DNA of 64,000 nt. Source: Papaver somniferum (lineage: Eukaryota > Streptophyta > Magnoliopsida > Ranunculales > Papaveraceae). The position numbers were made by a program, and so were the translations under genes. Where the stretch lies: contig NC_039366.1 of the NCBI RefSeq assembly GCF_003573695.1, positions 166,112,339 through 166,176,338 of the forward strand, given 5' to 3'. This document shows positions 43,220 through 55,356 of this stretch, piece by piece; position 1 is the stretch's first letter, and each line of letters opens with the position of its first letter. Under the pieces are notes generated by a model that had not been told where the DNA came from, did not search any database, and saw nothing but the letters and a program-made list of their open reading frames with translations.

Positions 43220-45898
43220 ATGGCTAGGAGAAGAAATACATCAGAACAACCATCCACTGTTAGAAGAAGCAAGAGAATTGCTGGAAGAGAAAGAAGTGAA
43301 ATGGGAGAATCTACTAGAATGAGAAATAATGGAGAAAATCAAATTAAACCACCAATTCAACAATCACTAGTACAAGGGAGGAATACAGATTATGATAGGG
43401 TGAGTATACACACCTGACAATCAAATTCGGCAGACGAAGTAGAAGAAGAGCAACAAACCAGAAACTATAGACAGGCAGAGAGAAATCAAGAAGCAGATGA
43501 AGGAATAACTCATGGAGATGAAGAAATTGGAGCGTTAGAAACATTAAGACGAAGAATACATGAAGAAAGAAGAGCTGAGGCAGAAGAACGTGCATATCTA
43601 ACAAGGAAAAATCACGAATTGAGGATGGAAAATATGAGACTACAGAGTAGAAGATCGAGAAGCATTACAAAATCATATTCAAGATCGACTAGAAGAGAAA
43701 TGAGGCGAAACTCACCCACAATCAATGCTGGAAACAATATTCAAGAAGAAATATCAAATCCTAATGAAGAAAACCGCGAAAATAGAGAAAGAGCTGATGA
43801 TCGTTACGTTCCACAAAATGAAACTTTTGATGATAGGAAAAATGGTAGAAATCAAGATGGACAATGTCAGGGACGAAATGGTCAAGATGGCGAAGGAAAT
43901 CGAGAGGAAGGAAGAAGAAATTTACATGAAAGAGAAACTCAAAGAAATCAACAGACGATTGAAGAAGAAATTGAAATACATTATGCTGAACAAGCGCGTT
44001 TAATTTGCGAACGTGAAAGATTGAGAGCGGAAATGGAAGAACATGAGCTTCAGGAGACAATTCGCCAGAACAATCACGACAATCGAGAAAGAAGGCGTAC
44101 ACAAAACCGGAATAACGGTAATATCAATGAAGAGTACGATAGAATGAAGAGAATGGCTGAAAGGCAGCGAATGGAATTATTAAGGAATGAACAAAATCAT
44201 GAAGGGGAAAATGAGAGACATAATCATTTGCGAATTCAAGATAGAGATGAAGAAAAAACTCGCAGAAGAAGACGAGATGAGAATAATGAAGAAGAAATGC
44301 AAAATTTCGCGAGAGAAGAAAGACATGAACGCAGAAGAAGAGAGGCGAAATTAAAAAGACCAATGGATCAAAATTCAGGTGTAAATAAACAAATCTTGGA
44401 AGAGTTAGAAGAAATGAGAGGAATGCTAAACAATAGAGGAGAAGTAGGCATAAGATAATTGGATGAAGCTATAGAAGAAGCTGCGAAAACTCCATTTACA
44501 AGGGAAGTACAATTAGGAGGAATACCACCGAAATGCAATTTTCCCGCATTAACCAGCATTTTTGATGGAACAACTTGTGCAATTCAACACATTAAAGCCT
44601 ATGTGAGGTGCATGTTGCAATGGGAAAATCATGATGCCGTATTGTGCAAATATTTCGTATCCAGCTTAACAGGAGAGGCGTTAAAATGGTTTGAAGGTCT
44701 ACCAAAGAATAGAATAACATCCTTCAATCATTTGCAGACTACATTCTTAGGGGCATATATAAGTAATAATTCTTCGCGACCTGGTATAGAAGATGTGTTT
44801 GGATTAAAACAGAGGATTGGCGAAAGTTTGAAACACCTGACTAAAAGATGGAGAACTATGTGTAGCGAAATGGCTGGTCGTGTAGATGAGAGATATCTTA
44901 TATTATCATTTAGCAATGCTATGTTTGCAACAAACTTATTGTATGTCCAAATTTTCAGAGTCAAGAATACGATCACAATGACTGAATTGCGAGAACTTCA
45001 AGAACAATACATTGCTCTAGAGGAAAGGCAAAATGAAATGGAATCATATCCAGTTGCGAACACCAACTCACAAACAGCGAATGCAAGCTTATTACCCAAG
45101 CTAATAAATACAGTAGCGAATACTTTGCAAGTACAACAAGAGAAGGTGACAGGTAACAGTCAAGAGAAACTAGTATCTATGGGAAGCTGAGATCAAGAGG
45201 AATATGAAAGAGAAAGAAATTTCTACAATCGTGGTGGAAATAACAAGATTCAAAGACTCGATCAACCACAAGAAACTTATGGAGGTCAAAGACAGAATTA
45301 TAATAGAGGACAAGGAAGTCACAAGGTAGTATGGGAAGAAATCAAGATGCCACCTCTAAATGCAAGTGTGGAAAAAATATGGGAAGCTATAATTTTGATG
45401 GAGAATATACCAACACCATGGAACATGGGAACAGAACCACCTCCAAACCACAGAAGCCATGAGTTATGTTCTTATCATCATTTTCATGGACATACAACAA
45501 ATGATTGCAGAAATGTAAAAAGAATTATTCTGAGAATGATAGATCAAGGAAAACTAAACCACTTTTTGGAAGGACACCCACAATCTCAACCATTACCACC
45601 ACCACCAGAGCATCACAAAGTAAACACGATGAAAAAGAAGGAAACATTCTTCATAGAAGTTGGTGCAAAAGCAAAGAATCTATTCTGTCACTCTATCGTA
45701 CATTCGTACAAGACAATTGAAGATTTTCATGACAATGTTTTAAGTAGAGTGTTCGCAAGAGATAATGATGGAAGAGAAGTTATGAATATCGCAAAAATCT
45801 TACCACTAGAGGAATGGCAGAAACAGATCATTTCTTTTATCGCAGAAGAAATCCCCGAAGGTGAAGAGGTACATGATAATCCATTGGTAGTAAATTAG
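43220..45898 (+). pseudogene. Tat3 Gag with long charged N-terminal extension
   Basis: One frame of 892 codons from ATG 43220, with three internal stops: TGA 43415, TAA 44456 and TGA 45188. The first ~410 residues are extremely charged (Arg/Glu/Asn-rich, RRRRRDENNEEEMQ) and likely helical. Residues ~430-610 are a clear retrotransposon Gag core (FDGTTCAIQHIKAYVRCML, GEALKWFEGLP, FLGAY, LKQRIGESL). At 45467-45508 a C-X3-H-X4-H-X4-C motif (CSYHHFHGHTTNDC) matches the Tat-type knuckle. The second copy has sense codons (CAA, CGA) at the 44456 and 45188 stops. Gag would form particles. The N-terminal extension is unusual. Confidence 0.88.
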
Positions 45899-46380
45899 AA
45901 ATTAATCCAAAACCGAAAGAAGATGAGAATGATGAAGCTGAAGATTCATGGGCAATAAATAGAATTCTAATCGATACTGGAAGCTCTGTGAACATCTTAT
46001 TTTATCATACTTATAAAACTATGGGAGGAAGAGATGATGATCTTATACCATCAACATATAAGATATATGGTTTTAATGGTACTGCTAACAAGCCTAAAGG
46101 GGAGGTTACTATGCGAATTCCATTGAAGGGAATATGTTCCGAAATTTTATTCTGTGTCGTTGATGTAGAATCACCCTACAATGCGTTAATTGGTCGACCT
46201 TGGATACATGGGATTCTAGGTGGAGCTTCAACTTTCCACCAGTGCACCAAATTCCCTCACCCCTAGTGGTGTAGGAATCATAAAGGGAGATTTGGTTGAA
46301 GGAAAGAGGTGTTACGAAACAGAGATAGAATCTTGCGAAGGAAGATCAAACAAGAAGGAAAATTAGCGGCACAAAATCAA
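45899..46380 (+). pseudogene. Tat3 aspartic protease
   Basis: Protease motif LIDTGSSVNIL near 45970, then PYNALIGRPW and STFHQC...KFPHP. It is in the +2 frame relative to gag; a single missing A near 45890 in both copies explains the shift, so it may be old damage or a real frameshift. A one-base insertion after CACCCC at ~46262 ends the frame here; the second copy reads on to 55356. Confidence 0.82.
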
Positions 46381-46734
46381 AGATACACAGAGAAGTGAGA
46401 GGTTGATGGTGGATGCAATCGAAAGAAAATAAGAAGAGGTGTTGTGAAACTAATGCTAGCTCAGAATAAAAATGATGAACATACCACTACCAAGGAAGCA
46501 GTAGCAGAAAATAATAAAGAAGCAGAGGATGGCAAAGGTAATAAAAACAAGAAATGTATGAATGATTAAGTTGTTGTGACACTCTCGCAATAAGTAAAAT
46601 TCTCAAAAATACATTTGATTGAACGACAAAATTGAGATTGCGAAATCCAAATACAATATGATGATGTGCGAGACTCTCGCAGAGATAATGAATTTTACAG
46701 AAAAAAATCAGAGAAAAATGACAAAAGAGAAAAA
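46381..46734. other. Non-coding stretch after the Tat3 protease
   Basis: A-rich, with no polymerase homology in any frame. GCGA/TCGC words are frequent (CTCTCGCA at 46585 and 46673). This is where reverse transcriptase would be expected in an autonomous element. Confidence 0.5.
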
Positions 46735-47275
46735 GGCGAACCTTTATGGCGTACACCCTAGTTCGCGAATACAATTTCGCAAGAGGCAAATGTAAAACCT
46801 AAAGTACGTCATATAAGGGGGTACCTGTTGCATGGCTCAGGGAAAGGCTACACCGCTACCGGAACCCGAGTCATGGAGATTTGGGGTCAATAAATCCCAT
46901 CCGGGAGAGGCACCTTGGATTCTCAGCTTAAGCATATGACTTAGGTTGGGCGACTAAGGTAATAAGGACTCTCCCAAGGAGTGAAGATCTGATCAAGGCG
47001 CCGAGGTACACGGTTGAGTGAAGAGTGCCAGGGACGTTTGAAGCGTACTTTGCCATTCTTGACAAGTCTTGGCTTATACTGCACTCGGCCTGAAGAAAAC
47101 CCCACTTAGGGTGCAGTCTCGTAATCATAAGCCCTATAGGTAAAAGGGATAAGAGGCTGCGAAAACAACTGGTTGTTGTTAAGACTGGATGGGAGGAGCT
47201 AACCTTGTATGGTAGAAGTACGCCTCCTTGAAGGGGCAACCAGGGGGGAGATAAGGGCGGCACCCTCCATTAGGG
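46735..47275. other. Conserved non-coding block, Tat3 copy
   Basis: Closely matches 615-1178 in element A. It begins GCGAACCTTTATGGCG...GTTCGC, itself an inverted repeat. The middle arm ATACTGCACTC and the right arm GGGTGCAG are kept; the left arm is GAGTGAAG here and GAGTGCAG in the second copy. Confidence 0.6.
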
Positions 47276-47279
47276 AGCT

Positions 47280-47640
47280 GATAAGTGTCTTAAGACGCAA
47301 ATGTCATGAGGCTTTTTATTCGCAAGGGTATTAAGGCTTGTCATATTTGTGCAACAATCCTGAAGAGGCAATAATACAAAAGAAAAAGATAAGACGGGAT
47401 CAATGGGTTTTCGCATGAAAGTGCGAAGACGTCCTGCGATTTCGTCGCAAGACGGCAATGTCATGGGGCTTTATTTTCGCAAGAATATTTAGACCTGTCA
47501 TATTGTTGCAACATTCCTGAAGAGGCCATAATACAAAATAAAAAGTTAAGGCAAGATTAATGGGTTTTTGCATGAAAGTGCAAGGACGTCCTGCGATTTT
47601 GTCGCAATGACAAGAGGTGGCATAATAAGACCTTTAATTA
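47280..47640. repeat. Two tandem ~159-185 bp units, Tat3
   Basis: Same pair as in element A, each with GACGTCCTGCGATTT(C/T)GTCGCAA. Each unit holds the TGCGA/TCGCA hairpin. Confidence 0.6.
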
Positions 47641-48006
47641 GGAAGGGAAAATAAGACCACACAGGAATGAGATTTTGAAAAGAATCAAAATTCACTTCGC
47701 ATAAGATAGTGAAATTATACATAATTAACAACGAAATTGAGGCATAAAATAAGAAAAAATTATAAAATCTCTCATTTGGATACAAATAACAAAGGCAAGT
47801 ATGGGAATGAATGAAATTAGAAAATGTTATTTGTCTCCATATGATATATTTACTCAAAGATTCAAAAATTAATGATTATATTGATTAACTATATTGCAAG
47901 GAAGAATTGTTTTAATGAATGCAGGTCAAAATGAAAGAAACACAAATATACAGAAAGAAGGAATAAATGTACAAGTATTACAGAGAATCAAAGAAAGAAA
48001 CAAAGA
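47641..48006. other. AT-rich spacer downstream of the antisense gene
   Basis: No gene or clear repeat. It would contain the 3' end of the antisense transcript. Confidence 0.4.
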
Positions 48007-50352
48007 CTACTTATTAGTTGATCCTTCATTATCTTCATCAGACTTGTTCCCTTCTTCGTCTACGTCAGAATCTTCATCACCATTAGAACTTTCATCACCA
48101 TCAGATTCTTCATCATCAGCTTCGCTATCAGAAATAATCAGACTGGGAGTATTCTGTGGGATCTCTTCCAAGAGACAAGGATAAATATTTTCTAGCATCA
48201 TCTAAGATTTTCGCAGCCCAAAAAAATTCATCCTCACTACTTATAAGAAGACGAGAACGAATTTGATTTTCCCTTTTACAGAGTTAGATATTCTTGCGGT
48301 TAGCTTCATCTCGTTCAAGTTGAACTTCAAGAAGAGCCTCTTGGAATTTCGCCAAAGCCTTGGCACCTTGATCAGAGATGCGATCCTTATCATCTATGAG
48401 ACCGCTAATTTTGGTTCTTAACTCATTGGTTTTCTCTTTAGAATCAAGAACGAGACGCTTAAATCGGTTGGCTAAGCCTAAACTAGATCTATGGTCAATT
48501 TCTAAGAGGCGAAATTTAGATCTAAGCTCATTTAGAGAAAGAGATGAAATTCTATCATTTGGGAAGCTATTTAAGGAATTGTTAAGACGCCCAAGAAGGG
48601 TATCATTATCCAAGGCATTAGGAAATGAACGAAGAAGGGTAGCTTCATCAGAAAGACCATAAATATCTGCAAAAAGGATCATTTAAATAAGATAAAACAA
48701 CAGGATGAATGAATGAAGGGAAAAGAGAAAAGTAACATACCGTAAAGCTGATTATTAGCTTGCTGAAGGCTAGAGATTTTGTTCTTATAAGAAGAAGAAT
48801 CAATTTATAATTGTCTATTTTTCACGCGAAGACCTTTAACTTCAGCTTCCAATTCTTCATTCTTTGTGCGAAATTGAAGATTCTTCTTTTCAAGATTTTC
48901 GCGTCTTCTCTCTAGGTCTTAGGCAACAACAAAAGAAGCTTTTCCAGCCTGCGAAAAAATATAAAAAATATTAATATAGAAAGAAATTTTGAGTTATGAC
49001 AATAAAGAAATAAAGGGATAAAAATATACCAGACTATTGAGGGAATGCAAGAAGTCGGGAGTCTTTGATCTAGAAACTCCACGAAGAGAACTATCACCAT
49101 ACAGTAAAGGGACATCGCAAAGTGTAGCGAGAGCCTTGCAGGTGTTGGCGAATTGTCTATCTCCCATTCCTTGCAGAGAATCAGAAAAGAGGCCAGAGAG
49201 CTTAGCCATAGAAGATTCAGGTGGAAAATCTTCACTTGCGACAAGATCATCATTGTCCTCATCATCCTTGTCACTTTCAAAATTTTCTTGAGGAGGAATA
49301 TTTGAAGGATAAGAAGAACGGACTTTCCTTTTCTTTGAAGGAGGAGCAGTTGATTTTTCTCTGCGAAGAGCACCTTTACCTTTATCACCAGTCTTCGCAA
49401 CATCAGCAGGCTCTTCTATTTCAGCAATAATCTTCACACACAAATAGAAATAAGAAATGGAAGCAACTGTATACAGTTTATAATCATAAGAGAAAATTTC
49501 TTACCGCATCCGTGTATGAGCGAAGAGCTAACAGAATACTAGCTTTCCCAGTCCTGTTATAACTATCTTTCAGTTTTTGGATCTGCGGAATGTCGCAAGA
49601 GTTAGCGAACAGAAAATAAAAATCAATAAAGAAATATAAAATGACTTAATGGGAAGAAACATACCTCTTTCTCCTTCTCGGGCCAAGAGAAAACCCAAGG
49701 TTGATAAACAGCGAGATTCGCAGGAAGAACATTTGACCCAGCAATGTAGGGTCCTTTTAGCATTAAAGGAAAAACACACCATTTATCATCTTTGGATTGG
49801 CGAGGAGTTGTGTTTTTACCAGAATGCCAGTCAATATCTTGCATGAGAATTTTGGCTTCATCAATGTTATCTTTCCTTTTTAAGCGAATACCCCAGCGAG
49901 TGTTCTCTTTCTTAATGGAGATAAGTTCATATTCTCAAAGAAACTCGCTACTGTGTATTTCTCAGCAATTATCTCTAGGTTTGCGAATTTAGGATCCCTA
50001 ATTTCTTGGAGTACAGAAATCCTCTACCAGCACCACGGTTAGCGAACTCTAGCATCGACGGAGCAGTCCCCACTCAGTTGGAAGATAGCTCGCGAAAATC
50101 CCGAGTGAGCGAGAATTTCAAAATTATAAGGAAGAGCTCTGGGTTATAAAGAGGAATAGGGAGACCTGCAAGAATCTGACCTAGCGAAATTATGATTGAT
50201 TGATCATCACAATACTGATCAGAGAAAAGTTTGACAGAAAGAATTGATTTGGCATTTTCACCAGGAATGCTGGAGAGTGTGAAACCTTTATCAGCAAGAT
50301 CTTTTTGGACATATTTTAAACTCTTCTCATGTCTATGACCACTTGGAGCCAT
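48007..50352 (-). pseudogene. Tat3 antisense gene, five exons, nuclear-type protein of unknown function
   Basis: Minus-strand exons: 49665-50352 (ATG 50352; donor GTATGT), 49505-49582 (26 codons; acceptor CCGCAG, donor GTAAGA), 49030-49431 (134 codons; acceptor GTGAAG, donor GTATAT), 48741-48948 (acceptor TCGCAG, donor GTATGT), 48007-48666 (acceptor TTGCAG). Exon 1 (LAGLPIPLYNPEL, FANRGAGRGFLYS, MLKGPYIAGSNVL) resembles plant putative gypsy-type transposon proteins (PF04195-like, by eye). Exon 3 has a KKRKV nuclear signal. Exons 4-5 look coiled-coil, and the tail is acidic (DSEADDEESDGDE). Damage: indels in exon 1, two TAA in exon 4, and a stop and shift in exon 5. Confidence 0.7.
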
Positions 50353-50700
50353 ATTTGAATATAGAGCATGGGAATGAATAAAAAGTAAGAGGATTGAAGG
50401 GGGAAAAAATTACAGCAGCAGAACTTGCAGAAGAATAACAGAGTTGCAGAGATGAGAGAATAAAAATAGAAGAGAAAGTAAAAAGAAAAGTGGAAAGAAG
50501 AGTAAGAAGAGTATATAAAGGAGATTTTTTTTACTCGAAGAAATAAACACCATTAAGACGAAAAGACGTGAGCGGTTGAAAATCAGCGATTACAGAAGAC
50601 GTGTCAAGAAACAAATGGAAGAAAGAATACGTGTGATAAATGCAGAATATGAAGAGATGAACAGCTACGGCGTTTCTCACATCATTCTCTACTTTGCAGA
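50353..50700. promoter_or_regulatory. Region upstream of the antisense gene, with TATA and ACGT motifs
   Basis: GTATATAAAG at 50511-50520 (CTTTATATAC on the minus strand) lies about 160 nt from the ATG. Further upstream on the minus strand are ACACGTAT, GACACGTC and TCACGTCT words of the kind bound by plant bZIP/bHLH factors. The TATA core is near-palindromic, so its direction is uncertain. Confidence 0.4.
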
Positions 50701-50722
50701 GAAGATATGAGAAGAGGCAAGA

Positions 50723-51193
50723 TGTAGGATCAGAATCTCGCAACGATAATGTCTCAGCGAAATTATCAACAACACAACACAACAACGTCGCAGAACAATT
50801 TCAGAAATGATACGATAAACGACATCAGCTAGGATCACGAGAAAGATGTGATAGTCCTGCGAAAATTAGAGAGCCTGCGAAATTAACATTTGTAAGGTTG
50901 CGAGAATGTCGCAGACCATACCCGAAAATAAAGGACAAATTAGCTGTCATCCACTATGTATTTCCCTATAAATAGTCCTTCAAGTTGTAAAGAATGGAGA
51001 GAGATCTTTTTGAGTAAGAAACAAGTAAATAGGAGAGAGAAAGTCTAGAGCAGAGGTCATTCTTGATTCCTTTATCTTTTCTTGTAAGAACATTCAAAGA
51101 TTGATCAATAAAATTAAGAGTGTAAATCTAAAAATGAGTTGAGTAATAATGAAATCATATGAGGGGTGTAGTGTAGGATTTCCTGCAACTACA
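50723..51193 (+). mobile_element. Tat3 3' LTR
   Basis: 471 bp, preceded by the purine tract GAGAAGAGGCAAGA. It has an intact TATA box CTATAAATA (50966-50974). It is followed by TAATT. Confidence 0.88.
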
Positions 51194-51860
51194 TAATTAA
51201 AAGATTCTCAATTTATTTTTTCGATCCTGGATTTTTTCCTTTAGCTATTAAGAAATATCTTTGAACAATAAAAGATAAGCGTTATTGCACATGTTCAAAG
51301 TATGTCGACATCTTAACTTTGTAAGTCCTCTTTCATACTTACAATCTTGAAAACGAATTGCCACACTTCCAAACAAGTTTAAAATTGGTTCATCTGACTT
51401 TCAAGAACTATGTGATTGATTAAGAACATTCAATCAAAAACATGGGTTTCACGGTTCTACCAAAACAAGTTTCGGTTCTACCTCCATGTGGGTACTGGAT
51501 TTAGTCACACTAGCTTTCCGAAAATTCGGTTGACTAGGTAATAGGATCGGTTCCCACATATATATGGTATCTAACTTGTATTTGTTGCACATGTCCATAG
51601 GATCGGTTCTCAATGTCTAAAAACGTGTTGCACATGTTTATAGGATTGGTTCCCAATATCTAGAAACTTGATGCACCTCTTACAAGGATCGATTCCCCTT
51701 TGTGATCGGTTGCACCTCTTACTAGGATCGGCTCCCCTTTGCCTAGAGTTGGTCATACCAATTACAACAAATCGATCATCATCTTAGGTGATTACTTAAG
51801 ATCGGTTTCACTAATAAAAGTCATTCCAATACAAAAGTCAGGCTTTGTGAATAGTTTTAC
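51194..51860. repeat. Right flank of Tat3, duplicated at 60121-60788
   Basis: From about 51530 to 51760 there are diverged repeats of AGGATCGGTTCCC with GTTGCACCTCTTA. No gene. It is nearly identical to 60121-60788, and with Tat3 it forms the left member of the large direct repeat. Confidence 0.7.
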
Positions 51861-52261
51861 CAAGAACATAAACAAGTCATGAGCGGTTATATTAATCACA
51901 CATATTGGTAATTCAAAAGATATGCAATGAATAACGATACCAATAAGCCTAGCGATTTCCCTTTCGATTCATGAAACAAGTTCATGAACTTACTTCCTTT
52001 AAACGAATGTAAAACATTGTTTCCTATGATGAAATCTTCACATCATACCCATACATAATCACAATAGCATTCTAACGATTATGTCGATGTCTTATATACA
52101 AAGTTTAATGGTTAAACAATAAACCTCGTATTGTATTCCTTAATACTATGTATAACTAGAGTACAATCATTCATGCTTCGCAGTTATGTTTTCAATATGC
52201 ACGACTTGAAAGATACGTTAGAGAATGAAATAGTTCAAGTCAAATATCACTAACCTCAAGT
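51861..52261. other. Unique 401-bp spacer between the two Tat3 copies
   Basis: AT-rich, no gene. It has no counterpart after the second copy and ends abruptly where Tat3 gag sequence begins without LTR or primer site. Confidence 0.6.
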
Positions 52262-54850
52262 GAAGAAGCAAGAGAATTGCTGGAAGAGAAAGAAGTGAAA
52301 TGGGAGAATCTACTAGAATGAGAAATAATGGAGAAAATCAAATTAAACCACCAATTCAACAAACACTAGTACAAGGGAGGAATACAGATTATGATAGGGT
52401 GAGTATACACACCTGACAATCAAATTCGGTAGACGAAGTAGAAGAAGAGCAACAAACCAGAAACTATAGACAGGCAGAGAGAAATCAAGAAGCAGATGAA
52501 GGAATAACTCATGGAGATGAGAAATTGGAGCGTTAGAAACGTTAGACGAAGAATACATGAAGAAAGAAGAGCTGAGGCAGAAGAACGTGCAATCTAACAA
52601 GGCAAAATCACGAATTGAGGATGGAAAATATGATACTACAGAGTAGAAGATCGAGAAGCATTACAAAATCATATTCAAGATCGACTAGAAGAGAAATGAG
52701 GCGAAACTCACCCACAATCAATGCTGGAAACAATATTCAAGAAGAAATATCAAATCCTAATGAAGAAACGCGAAAATAGAGAAAGAGCTGATGATCGTTA
52801 CGTTCCACAAAATGAAACTTTTGATGATGGAAAAATGGTAGAAATCAAGATGGACAATGTCAGGGACGAAATGACAAGATGGCGAAGGAAATCGAGAGGG
52901 AAGAAGAATTTTACATGAAAGAAACTCAAAGAAATCAACAGACGATTGAAGAGAAATTGAAAGACATTATGCTGAACAAGCGCGTTTAATTTGCGAACGT
53001 GAAAGATTGAGAGCGGAAATGGAAGAACAGAGCTTCAGGAGACAATTCGCCAGAACAATCACGACAATCGAGAAAGAAGGCGTACACAAAACCGGAATAA
53101 CGGTAATATCAATGAAGAGTACGATAGAATAGAGATGGCTGAAAGGCAGCGAATGGAATTATAAGAATGAACAAAATCATGAAGGGGAAAATGAGAGACA
53201 CAATCATTTGCGAATTCAAGATAGAGATGAAGAAAACTCGCAGAAGAAGACGAGATGAGATAATGAAGAAGAAATGCAAAATTTCGCGAGAGAAGAAAGA
53301 CATGAACGCAGAAGAAGAGAGGCGAAATTAAAAAGACCAATGGATCAAAATTCAGGTGTAAATAAACAAATCTTGGAATTAGAAGAAATGAGAGGAATGC
53401 TAAATAATAGAGGAGAAGTAGGCAGAAGACAATTGGATGAAGCATAGAAGAAGCTGCGAAAACTCCATTTACAAGGGAAGTACAATTAGGAGGAATACCA
53501 CCGAAATGCAATTTTCCCGCATTAACCAGCATTTTTGATGGAACAACTTGTGCAATTCAACACATTAAAGCCTATGTGAGGTGCATGTTGCAATGGGAAA
53601 ATCATGATGCCGTATTGTGCAAATATTTCGTCCAGCTTAACAGGAGAGGCGTTAAAATGGTTTGAAGGTCTACCAAAGAATACAATAACATCCTTCAATC
53701 ATTTGCAGACTACATTCTTAGGGGCATATATAAGTAATAATTCTTCGCGACCTGGTATAGAAGATGTGTTTGGATTAAAACAGAGGATTGGCGAAAGTTT
53801 GAAACACCTGACTAAAAGATGGAGAACTATGTGTAGCGAAATGGCTGGCCGTGTAGATGAGAGATATCTTATATTATCATTTATCAATGCTATGTTTGCA
53901 ACAAACCTATTGTATGTCCAAATTTTCAGAGTCAAGAATACGATCACAATGACTGAATTGCGAGAACTTCAAGAAGAATACATTGCTCTAGAGGAAAGGC
54001 AAAATGAAATGGAATCATATCCAGTTGCGAACACCAACTCACAAACAGCGAATGCAAGCTTATTACCCAAGCTAATAAATACAGTAGCGAATACTTCGCA
54101 AGTACAACAAGAGAAGGTGACAGGTAACAATCAAGAGAAACTAGTATCTATGGGAAGCCGAGATCAAGAGGAATATGAAAGAGAAAGAAATTTCTACAAT
54201 CGTGGTGGAAATAACAAGATTCAAAGACTCGATCAACCACAAGAAACTTATGGAGGTCAAAGACAGAATTATAATAGAGGACAAGGAAGTCACAAGGTAG
54301 TATGGGAAGAAATCAAGATGCCACCTCTAAATGCAAGTGTGGAAAAAATATGGGAAGCTATAATTTTGATGGAGAATATACCAACACCATGGAACATGGG
54401 AACAGAACCACCTCCAAACCACAGAAGCCATGAGTTATTTTCTTATCATCATTTTCATGGACATACAACAAATGATTGCAGAAATGTAAAAAGAATTATT
54501 TGAGAATGATAGATCAAGGAAAACTAAACCACTTTTTGGTAGGACACCCACAATCTCAACCATTACCACCACCACCAGAGCATCACAAAGTAAACACGAT
54601 GAAAAAGAAGGAAACATTCTTCATAGAAGTTGGTGCAAAAGCAAAGAATCTATTCTGTCACTCTATCGTACATTCATACAAGACAATTGAAGATTTTCAT
54701 GACAATGTTTTAGTAGAGTGTTCGCAAGAGATAATGATGGAAGAGAAATTATGAATATCGAAAATCTCCACTAGAGGAATGGCAGAAACAGATCATTTCT
54801 TTTACGCAGAAGAAATCCCGAAGGTGAAGAGGTCATGATAATCCATTGGT
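52262..54850 (+). pseudogene. Tat3 Gag, second copy, frameshifted
   Basis: The charged N-terminal part is broken by many small deletions. The Gag core is open from about 53604 to 54503 (GEALKWFEGLP, LKQRIGESL, LREL) and includes sense codons where the first copy has TGA (45188). The knuckle is altered: its first cysteine codon is TTT (ELFSYHHFHGH). Confidence 0.82.
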
Positions 54851-54909
54851 AGTAAATTAGAAATTAATCCAAAACCGAAAGAAGATGAGGATGATGAAGC
54901 TGAAGATTC

Positions 54910-55356
54910 ATGGGCAATAATAGAATTCTAATCGATACTGGAAGCTCTGTGAACATCTTATTTTATCATACTTATAAAACTATGGGAGGAAGAGATGATG
55001 ATCTTATACCATCAACATATAAGATATATGGTTTTAATGGTACTGCTAACAAGCCTAAAGGGGAGGTTACTATGCGAATTCCATTGAAGGGAATATCTTC
55101 CGAAATCTTATTCTGTGTCGTTGATGTAGAATCACCCTACAATGCGTTAATTGGTCGACCTTGGCTACATGGGATTCTAGGTGTAGCTTCAACTTTCCAC
55201 CAGTGCATCAAATTCCCTCACCCCAGTGGTGTAGGAATCATAAAGGGAGATTGGGTTGAAGGAAAGAGGTGTTACGAAACTGAGATAGAATCTTGCGAAG
55301 GAAGAGCAAACAAGAAGGAAAATGCGGCACAAAATCAAAGATACACAGAGAAGTGA
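54910..55356 (+). CDS. Tat3 protease, second copy, open to its end
   Basis: ILIDTGSSVNIL, PYNALIGRPWLHG, STFHQC, then KFPHPSGVGIIKGD and a charged tail ending YTEK-stop. The frame is open at the site where the first copy carries a one-base insertion, so it shows the natural C-terminus: the polyprotein ends here with no reverse transcriptase. The start shown is the first ATG after a deletion; in an intact element it would be joined to gag. Confidence 0.65.
   Translation: MGNNRILIDTGSSVNILFYHTYKTMGGRDDDLIPSTYKIYGFNGTANKPKGEVTMRIPLKGISSEILFCVVDVESPYNALIGRPWLHGILGVASTFHQCIKFPHPSGVGIIKGDWVEGKRCYETEIESCEGRANKKENAAQNQRYTEK

Larger units (their letters stand above)
42620..51193 (+). mobile_element. 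Tat3: non-autonomous gypsy element with gag-protease and an antisense gene, no pol
   Basis: 8574 bp: 5' LTR 42620-43084, primer site 43088, gag-protease 43220-46380, a conserved non-coding block 46735-47275, a five-exon minus-strand gene 48007-50352, a purine tract (50701-50722) and 3' LTR 50723-51193. No reverse transcriptase, RNase H or integrase motif is visible in any frame between the protease and the antisense gene. The gag knuckle type and the antisense gene point to the Tat lineage. It would need a polymerase supplied by another element. Confidence 0.85.

Noticed and set aside
43344..44363. Long minus-strand frames opposite Tat3 gag
   Set aside because: They mirror the Glu/Arg codon bias of gag and have hydrophobic, repeated composition. 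No splice sites or domain, unlike the real antisense gene at 48007-50352.
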